From positions 1 to 14,781 of the forward strand of contig CAIWLA010000472.1 of assembly GCA_903913345.1 (NCBI GenBank): a DNA stretch of 14,781 bases. Direction: 5' to 3'. Each line of letters begins with the position of its first letter. The first letter of the stretch is position 1. The notes beneath the pieces are model-generated. The model searched no databases and was not told the DNA's origin. It saw only the letters and a list, made by a program, of their open reading frames with translations. This DNA is from an uncultured Magnetococcales bacterium (lineage in GTDB: Bacteria; Pseudomonadota; Magnetococcia; Magnetococcales; Magnetaquicoccaceae). A program made the translations under genes and the position numbers. Below, in pieces: positions 14,776-14,781 of the stretch.

Positions 14776-14781
14776 CAAAGC

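Noticed and set aside
12952..14778. 608-codon open frame antisense to the PabB-PabC gene
   Set aside because: It mirrors a well supported enzyme gene, and its proline/arginine/glutamine-rich product is typical of an antisense shadow.

Overview
This is a GC-rich (roughly 60% by eye) bacterial window with densely packed genes and no intergenic gap above about 250 bases. Gene content (BioA, CysZ, QueG, a PabB-PabC fusion, a succinate dehydrogenase operon) points to a Gram-negative, proteobacterium-like aerobe or facultative organism. That is inference from family membership only, and I cannot name a species. There are no rRNA or tRNA genes, no CRISPR array and no intact insertion sequence.

Layout. 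101-1420 (+): bioA, the aminotransferase of biotin synthesis. 1455-1845 (+): the decayed remains of a MntA/HepT toxin-antitoxin pair; mntA carries a one-base frameshift and hepT is cut off after about 27 codons. 1846-6027 (-): a very large SNF2-family helicase of about 1393 aa, whose stop codon lies only a few bases from the hepT break. 6115-6897 (-): a compact toxin-antitoxin operon upstream of the helicase, made of a shortened DUF1778/RHH protein, a RelE-type toxin and an XRE-type HTH antitoxin; all three start codons are tightly overlapped or coupled. 7140-7907 (+): cysZ. 7874-9082 (-): queG, overlapping cysZ tail to tail. 9083-9257: a divergent promoter region. 9258-12875 (+): sdhA-sdhB-sdhE, a non-classical (class E-like) succinate dehydrogenase/fumarate reductase whose third subunit is a CCG-domain protein instead of a haem-containing membrane anchor. 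12899-12934: a perfect 16-bp inverted repeat. 12946-14757 (+): a PabB-PabC fusion for 4-aminobenzoate (folate) synthesis.

How it fits together. Most genes are housekeeping metabolism (biotin, sulfate uptake, queuosine, respiration or reductive TCA, folate). The stretch 1455-6900 looks accessory: a lone giant SNF2 ATPase bordered on both sides by toxin-antitoxin genes, one set wrecked and one apparently intact. The most noteworthy observations are that arrangement, the three-part RHH/RelE/HTH cassette, the class E Sdh with an extra cysteine in its third iron-sulfur motif, and the long perfect hairpin immediately before the pabBC ribosome binding site. I did not find a convincing wholly new system. 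The N-terminal ~900 residues of the helicase are the largest piece of unexplained protein here.
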